A program made the translations under genes and the position numbers. Shown piece after piece: positions 57,915 to 64,000 of a stretch of 64,000 bases of DNA. Source of the DNA: Zygnema cylindricum. Lineage: Eukaryota > Streptophyta > Zygnematophyceae > Zygnematales > Zygnemataceae. The stretch spans positions 62,001 to 126,000 of the forward strand of contig JBBHKE010002950.1 of NCBI GenBank assembly GCA_037447655.1, in the 5' to 3' direction. Numbering within the stretch: position 1 is the first letter of the stretch; each line of letters starts with the position of its first letter. Below the pieces are notes generated by a model. That model saw nothing but the letters and a program-made list of their open reading frames with translations, had not been told where the DNA came from and ran no database searches.

Positions 57915-58215
57915 AGATGGGGCTGGCTGGTTCAATTGCAAGAGGGAAATCGGTTTTTTGTGTTGATGGAAAAGAGATGAGGCGGATAATATCTTTGCTC
58001 GGATTTATGAAAAGTGGGATGCTGAATAAAACGTATGATCAACTAGATGGAATGTTTACTTCAGCTCATTTAATCTACCTTACTAAATATGATGGTGTTG
58101 TCTTAAAGTTTTATGAAAGGAAAAGGAAAAGGAAGAGGAAAAGGAAAAGGGGAAGGGAATGTTTGTTTATTTGCCTATAAGAAGTAAAGGGAAATAGACT
58201 AGAAAATAAGGGAAG
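57915..58215 (+). pseudogene. B-type RNase H tail remnant and PPT, copy 1
   Basis: Across a frame change it continues as NRDGAGWFNCKREIGFLC, comparable to the GACCWSGKQQK region of A1 RNase H. It then runs into a (GGAAAA)-rich stretch encoding KRKRKR and ends with the PPT AGAAAATAAGGGAAG. It is almost identical to copy 2 (62370-62671). Confidence 0.75.
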
Positions 58216-58406
58216 TGTTGATATTTGAGTATTTTCTAGGTCTTTATTTAGGATAGGAAAAGAGCAGAGGCAGTCTGCCTCTGACTCCCTTCTCTAAGCC
58301 CCCACAGTTGTTGTGGTCACTGAAGGCTAGAGAGGGAGCTAGAGCCATGGCTACCTAAGCTCTCTAGAGAAGACACGAGGAAAAGTGGGTAGACTTACCG
58401 AAAGTT

Positions 58407-58453
58407 ACTTGACGGACCCAGGAATTGATCCTGGAACCTGCCGTCCGTCAAGT
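58407..58453. other. T-arm-like composite hairpin in LTR U3
   Basis: Outer stem ACTTGACGGAC with GTCCGTCAAGT (11 bp), inner stem CCAGG/CCTGG closing the 7-base loop AATTGAT, and an 8-base bulge on one side. Equivalents lie near 7290-7330, 12668-12706, 51211-51257 and 62862-62910; in A1 the inner stem is CCGGG/CCCGG. Confidence 0.75.
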
Positions 58454-58947
58454 CACCCGTAGCCGTTAGCCTTATCCATTTAGTATAAGACTAGTGCTAT
58501 GACATATAGGGTTTGATAGGTATTTAAATAGTTTCATGTAGGGTTTTTTCATTTAACTAGATTACGCTATATAGGACATAGAAACAATTGTACTTTTAGT
58601 AGCGGACGAAACAAATAGTACGGACATTTGTTTCGACGGTCCGTATTAAATGACAATATAAATCGGACGGCCATGGTTAGCGCCGGTTTCGTGGAAATGA
58701 TAATTTGGCGGTTTGCGGACGTCACCACTCCGGATGACACGTGGTGACATCATACGGGTTGCGAAATCTTTGGAACGGAACACAACAAATCCAGATGTGA
58801 CAAATGTCACATTATGGCAATATCGTACAATGTCCGTACAAAAATGACTTCGACACCTGTACTTTCTTGTCTGGTACCGTTTTCCTGACGTGGCATGACA
58901 TGGCGCCACGTGGAGAGATAAGATTTGGAGGCAGGAATTCAAGAGAC

Positions 58948-60183
58948 TGTTGAAATTTATGTATTTTCTAGGTCGGTATTGGAAAAATAAATAGAGTAAG
59001 TCAGCAAAGGCAACATGCTTCTCGCTCAACTCTCTCCGGTCCCCATACTTGTTGCAGTCACTGAAGACTAGAGAGAGAGCTAGAGCCATGGCTGTCTAAA
59101 GAGGATAGGCTAATTCGTAGTTTGTACAAAATTGTGTATGCCGGATCCAAGATTTTATCTAGGAAGCTATATCCTAAAATATACGTTAGCTTTAGCCTAT
59201 AGCTTAGAGTCAACGATGGCATATGTAGGGTACAATAGGTATTTATAAGTGTATAAGTAGAGAGTTCTAACAAACTAACAAATAACCAAAAACTGCTCTA
59301 TATCAGATTTGAACCATGGTCTGTGGTTATATTTGTAGGGTAAACCTTAACCAATAAGGCGTTGACGAAACGATACACGCGATGGGTTTCAAAGATATCT
59401 AAACGTTAACGCAACAGCTAATTATCAGCAGACTAACCAAAAGGAGCAATTTCTGCATGTATGCGAATCTGAACCGTGTAAAATATGTTTTAATCAGAAG
59501 GCCGACATTATAGCCGCCACGCGAAGTGAGCTTTTGGCGGCATACGGAGATAGCGTCACGCGGTGCCACGTGGCGCCTCATTATTTTATACCGGAGAAGA
59601 TGGGAGGAGGAACCATGGCTTCTGATTTCACAGGTGTCACCTTGACGACCATGTCGTACAATGGCCGTACAATAAGTACATCTCCTATTGTACCTTCTTG
59701 TACTTTATAGTGTTCCTATTGGACTAGGGTTTAGTAGTAGGTAGTCGTGAGTAGGCAGACCAAGACTTAGTGATATTTAGGTACCTCTCTCTAAGAGAGC
59801 TTGTAACTATAAAGGTCAACTTTGACCAGCCATAACTTAATGCTCGGGTGAGCAAATTCAGCGATTTTTTTTGCTGCGGACTCAGGGGAGTCTAGGCCTC
59901 AAAGGGGTGTAGTCGGTCAGAGGTTTTTGCGTGTCAGGGTGGCACTTATTCAGTGGGAAATTCAAAGTGGGGAATACTATCCAAAACACATATTCAAGCT
60001 TTGCATTCTGTGGTGGAACTGAGCACACACAAGGTCTTATCTTCACAGGGGTGAAGTTGTATTGGGATTTTGATTATCAAGGGATCATTCATTTGGGTTT
60101 ATATCAACTTGGAGTCGGCACTATCTAGATAAGCTTCTTTTGGATCTGCCAATTTTGTGGGCAATGGAGACCACAGAATTTCA
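58948..60183 (+). mobile_element. Solo LTR C (1236 bp) nested in the second B LTR
   Basis: Starts TGTTGAAATTTATG and ends CAGAATTTCA, flanked by the perfect duplication GAGAC (58943-58947 and 60184-60188). It has the same architecture as the A and B LTRs: ATG 20 bases from the end (ATGGAGACCACAG), hairpins GGACTC-AGGG-GAGTCT (59878-59893) and CTTCAC-AGGG-GTGAAG (60041-60056). Confidence 0.95.
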
Positions 60184-60462
60184 GAGACGATAAGAGCGAA
60201 TTCGGATAAGACATGTGTTGATACTTTAGCCATGTCGTACGATGGCCGTACAAAAGGTAAACAGACAACTGTACCTTTATGTATGATACAGTAATGTGAT
60301 TGGTCCCTACCTCAGTACTAGAGGGTTTAGAGTGGGGTTTAGGACTTAGAATATTTCGGGAAAGTAGCCACCTCTCTCCCAAAGAGCATCTGTATAAAAG
60401 GCAAACTTTAGCGAGCCATGAAAATTAATTTACTTGGCTATTTTTAGTGATTCATTTTCGAC

Positions 60463-60640
60463 GGACTCAAGGGAGTCCATGCTACACAAGGGTGTAGTCG
60501 GTCAAAGTTTTTGCCTGCCTAGGTGGCTGCATTTCTAAGGAAAAGTCAAAGTGGGGGAATGTATCCAAATCACATATTCTAACTTTGCATTCTGTGGTGG
60601 AACTGAGCACACACAAAGTCTCGCTTCACAGGGGTGAAGC
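60463..60640 (+). promoter_or_regulatory. Three leader hairpins, second B LTR
   Basis: GGACTC-AAGG-GAGTCC, CTACAC-AAGG-GTGTAG and GCTTCAC-AGGG-GTGAAGC, in the same order and spacing as in the first B LTR. Confidence 0.78.
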
Positions 60641-60746
60641 TTTAATGGGGATCTGATTGTTAAGGGAATAATTTTTTAGGTTTATATAAACTTGGAGTCG
60701 GCACTATCTAGATTAGCTTCTTTTGATCTGCGAATTCTGTGTGGCA

Positions 60747-62370
60747 ATGGAGCTCATAGAATTTCACGTTATGTGCCCAACATCTAGGGTGCCTATGTTT
60801 GATGAAACAAACTTCACTTATTGGGAGTTCAAGATGGAGAGATTGCTTTTCGAGAAGCACTTATGGGGAATTGTTTCGGGACAAGTGAGGTGTCTGCCAC
60901 CGTGCTTTGAAGGAGCTCACTATAGAGAATCATCTAGGGATGCCCACAAAACCAACCGGAGTTCAGATGCAACGGAAGGTAAAGGGAAAATCATTACCGT
61001 GGAAGGGAAATAGGGGAGAAGGATAAATGGACACCCATGGTGAGAGGAGCTAGGCTCTCAGCTATGGTACCACTTGTAGGGATTAAAACTGAAAAAGTGA
61101 TATAAAAATATGGGAATACAAAAACACTATAGGAAAGCATCTCATACTTAGAAACGTGTGTAAGTCCATAACTATCACTCTTATAAACTTAAAGAAGTAT
61201 TCAGAGATATGGGAAGCACTAATTCAGATTTATAAGAGTGAGACTATACAGAGGCAGCAGTTAGTAAAACTAGAAATAGAGGCATATGTTTATAAAGGCG
61301 GTAGAATGATAGGGTTTTGCAATGATATTGCTGCGTTATATGTTGAGCTTGCTAGTGCGGGATATGTAGAATCTGAGGAGAGAAAGATTAATATTCTAAT
61401 CATGAAACTCCCAGATGAGTACGAAGACATCATTTACCGTATGTTGGAAATGGATGGCTCCTCGTGGACTTAGAGCATTACCATGGGAATAATACTTGTG
61501 AGGGAAAGCACTTTGGAGCTTCGCAGGGGAAGTGACATTGAGACTGCATTTACAGCTGGTGGTGACTAGTGGAAGCGTGATTTGTGGAATGGCGGTGACG
61601 AGCGGAAACGTGATGAGAGGAAGAATGATAAAGGTAAACCTTATCGGAACTTTGGTGGAAAGAGAGGGAGAGGAAAAAAGAGGGGAGCTTTGAAAAAAAG
61701 GGTTTGCTTCGCTTGTAGGAAACGGGGCCACTATATGGAGGAGTGTCCTTGTTTGGAAGAACTTAGAAGCTGGTATATGAATGAGGAGGAATAAGGGGAA
61801 GAGGAGAAAGAGGATGAAGAAATTTTGGAGCTTCTTCACATCGGTAGAATGGAGAAGAGAGAAAAGTACACGGAAATTCCACGAAAGCAACAGTGTGCTT
61901 TTGGTGGTATAAGGGAAGTAAAGGGAAGGGAGGTACTTAAGGGAGTTAGAAATAATGAGGATAATTTTATAGATATGTTGGAAAGAGAAAACTGGTCGGT
62001 TAGGGAGACTTCAACGCATTACGAGGAAAGGGGAGAAGTAAAAGTAGAGGGGGCTTTAAAGGATAGGGGAGAAGAGAAATATTTAATGAAAGGTTTAGGG
62101 GAGGAGAAATATTTATTGGGAATTGAGTCAGAAAGTGATAATGGAAAGAATTCCATGGGAGAGAGTGAGGAAAGTTCAGAAAATGGGGTGAGTATCATGG
62201 ACAAAAATATGAGTACGGAAGATGTAGGTTTTATGAGGAACTTAGTGGGGATTCTTGATTTAATGATAAGTTTGGGGGGTAATGGCTTTGACATCACTAA
62301 TGGGAGTGATGCCATTTATGAAAGGGGTGCTTGTAAAAGGGATAACATCTGGGTGTGTGTTGCAGAATAG
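60747..62370 (+). pseudogene. B-type copia gag, copy 2
   Basis: Begins in the LTR end (MELIEFHVMCPTSRVPMFDE); YWEF is intact here, but GEGK is followed by a stop (about 61011). It continues as EIWEALIQIYKSETIQRQQL, LPDEYEDIIYRMLEMDGSSW and, after a stop, the zinc knuckle CFACRKRGHYMEECP (about 61705-61750). A stop interrupts NEEE (61792). The last open frame, 61825-62370, carries the same acidic region and RNase H fusion as copy 1. The two copies have different stops, so they diverged after duplicating or inserted separately. Confidence 0.88.
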
Positions 62371-62671
62371 AGATGGGGCTGGCTGGTTCAATTGCAAGAG
62401 GGAAATCGGTTTTTTGTGTTGATGGAAAAGAGATGAGGCGGATAATATCTTTGCTCGGATTTATGAAAAGTGGGATGCTAAATAAAACGTATGATCAACT
62501 AGATGGAATGTTTACTTCAGCTCATTTAATCTACCTTACTAAATATGATGGTGTTGTCTTAAAGTTTTATGAAAGGAAAAGGAAAAAGAAGAGGAAAAGG
62601 AAAAGGGGAAGGGAATGTTTGTTTATTTGCTTATAAGAAGTAAAGGGAAATAGACTAGAAAATAAGGGAAG
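62371..62671 (+). pseudogene. B-type RNase H tail remnant and PPT, copy 2
   Basis: Same structure as 57915-58215 with only a few base changes (for example KRKKKRKRKR instead of KRKRKRKRKR). It ends with the PPT before the third LTR. Confidence 0.75.
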
Positions 62672-63981
62672 TGTTGATATTTGAGTATTTTCTAGGTCTT
62701 TATTTAGGATAGGAAAAGAGTAGAGGCAGTCTGCCTCTGACTCCCTTCTCTAAGTCCCCACACTTGTTGTGGTCACTAAAGGCTAGAGAGGGAGCTAGAG
62801 CCATGGCTACCTAAGCTATCTAGAGAAGACAAGAGGAAAAGTGGGTAGACTTACCGAAAGTTACTTGACGGACCCAGGAATTGATCCTGGAACCTACCGT
62901 CCGTCAAGTCACCCGTAGCCGTTAGCCTTATCCATTTAGTATAGGACTAGTGCTATGACATATAAGGTTTGAAAGGTATTTGAATAGTTACATGTAGGGT
63001 TTTTCATTTAACTGGATTATGCTATATAGGACATAGAAACAATTGTAATTTTAGTAGCGGAAGAAATAAATAGTACGAACATTTGTTTCGACAGTCCGTA
63101 TTAAATGACGATATAAATCGGACGACCATGGTTAGCGCCGGTTTGGCGGAAAGGATAATTTGGCGGTTTGCGGACGTCACCACTCCGGATGACACGTGGT
63201 GACATCATACGGGTTGCGAAATCTTCGGAACGGAACACAACAAATCCAAATGTGACAAATGTCACATTATGGCAATATCGTACAATGTCCGTACAGAAAG
63301 TACTCCAACACCTGTACTTTCTTGTCTGGTACCGTTTTCGTGACGTGGCATGACATGGCGCCACGTGGAGAGATAAGATTTGGAGGCAGGAATTTTAGAG
63401 ATTATAAGAGCGAATCTGGATAAGACATGTGTTGACATTTTAGCCATGTCGTAAGATGGCCGTACAAAAGGTACACCAATACCTGTACCTTTATGTACTA
63501 TACAATAATGTAATTGGTCCCTACCTCAGTATTAGAGGGTTTAGAGAGGGGTTTAGGACTTAGAATATTTCAGGTAGGTAGCCACCTCTCTCATTGAGAG
63601 CATTTGTATATAAGGCAAATTTTGGCGAGCCATAATAATTAATTTACTTGGCCATTTTTTGTGATTCTTTTTTCTCCGGACTCATGGGAGTCGAGGCTAC
63701 ACAAAAGTGTAGTCGGTCAATGTTTTTGCCTGCCTGGGTGGTTGCATTTCTAAGGGAAAGTCAAAGTGAGTGAATGTATCCAAATCACATATTCTAACTT
63801 TGCATTCTGTGGTGGAACTGAGCACATACAAAGTCTCGCTTCACACGGGTGAAGCTTTAATGGGGATCTGATTGTTAAGGGGTCAATCATTTGGGTTTAT
63901 ATAAACTTGGAGTCGGCACTATCTAGATTAATTTCTTTAGATCCGCTAATTCTGTGTTGCAATGGAGTTCATAGAATATCA
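62672..63981 (+). repeat. Third B LTR (1310 bp, uninterrupted)
   Basis: Complete reference copy: TGTTGATATTTGAG to ATAGAATATCA. U3 hairpin at about 62862-62910, ACGT boxes about 63340-63370, a GTAC inverted repeat (63462-63498), TATATAAGG (about 63607), and leader hairpins 63678-63693, 63697-63712 and 63838-63855. No PBS follows; the next bases are the target duplication and A2 gag. Confidence 0.95.
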
Positions 63982-64000
63982 CGGAGCGGTGGTCGTGAAG
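63982..64000 (+). pseudogene. Resumption of copia A2 gag after the B compound
   Basis: CGGAGCGGTGGTCGTGAAG. After the duplicated CGGAG, the text GCGGTGGTCGTGAAG parallels A1 gag TCGGCGGCCGTGAAG (8401-8415), so the host element continues beyond the window. Confidence 0.85.

Larger units (their letters stand above)
58216..60766 (+). repeat. Second B LTR, interrupted by solo LTR C
   Basis: Segments 58216-58947 and 60184-60766 match the other B LTRs. It contains the U3 hairpin at 58407-58453, ACGT boxes (about 58887-58911), TATA at 60393 and leader hairpins at 60463-60478, 60482-60497 and 60623-60640. Confidence 0.93.
49926..63981 (+). mobile_element. Compound copia B array: LTR-internal-LTR-internal-LTR with nested insertions
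   Basis: Three B-type LTRs (49926-56309, 58216-60766, 62672-63981) alternate with two internal regions. The outer flanks are TGGAG (49921-49925) and CGGAG (63982-63986), a 5-bp duplication with one change, and the interrupted A2 gag resumes after it. Removing nested insertions and their duplications gives LTR lengths of 1309, 1310 and 1310 bp. Such arrays are usually explained by unequal recombination between LTRs. Neither internal region encodes protease, integrase or RT. Confidence 0.93.

Overview
This window is nuclear DNA from a plant, probably a non-flowering land plant or another streptophyte. The evidence is spliced genes of plant type (the SnRK1 beta-subunit first exon, a C1D/Rrp47 gene, a DUF427 gene), AT-rich introns, AAACCCTA telobox motifs, Ty1/copia and Ty3/gypsy elements, and restriction-like-endonuclease (RLE) LINE fragments, which to my knowledge are not typical of flowering plants. 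The species placement is inference. Base 37925-37934 is a 10-N scaffold gap.

Most of the window is repeats. Left part (1-17.5 kb): a decayed copia pol with its LTR; an unclassified inverted/direct repeat complex (2.3-5.25 kb); a satellite of about 41 bp (5262-7086 and 13500-14180) split by a complete but inactive copia element, A1 (7087-13499, TSD TCTCG); a decayed Ty3/gypsy pol (14.87-16.9 kb).

Middle part (17.5-38 kb): the gene-bearing stretch. A C1D gene lies on the minus strand; three exons can be placed between 23665 and 20741, and its introns are filled with simple repeats, including a 1.1 kb (GGGA)n/(GGAGGGA)n array. It faces a two-exon DUF427 gene on the plus strand (24698-25690) across about 1 kb that holds a MITE. 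Next come two RLE-LINE fragments in an AT minisatellite, the first exon of an NmrA-like gene with a coding minisatellite (minus strand, 32005-30926), and the GC-rich first exon of a SnRK1 beta subunit (37677-37808) just before the N gap.

Between 33 and 45.5 kb the sequence is a mosaic of two MITE families. One is hAT-like, with TIR TAGTGTTGGGTATCG and perfect 8-bp target duplications. The other has TIRs of the form GTACAGTACACCG. Some copies are nested inside others. A 1.17 kb solo LTR (TSD CATTA) also lies here.

Right part (45.5-64 kb): a 5'-truncated copia remnant on the minus strand, then a second A-type copia (LTR 48664-49661). Its gag is split by a 14 kb compound of structure LTR-internal-LTR-internal-LTR (49926-63981). 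The flanks TGGAG/CGGAG bound the compound, and the host gag resumes in the last 19 bases. Three more elements are nested inside its LTRs: solo LTR D2 (50021-51107), a very young non-coding LTR element E (51842-55819, two 1517-bp LTRs differing at about 2 sites) and solo LTR C (58948-60183). All boundaries agree: subtracting the insertions gives LTR lengths of 1309, 1310 and 1310 bp.

The most interesting biology is shared by the copia families. The primer-binding site matches the anticodon arm of initiator tRNA-Met (half-tRNA priming, as in Drosophila copia). The gag start codon lies inside the LTR, so the PBS is translated. The transcript leader carries two or three short hairpins with six-base-pair stems and NAGG-like four-base loops, and the stems covary between families.
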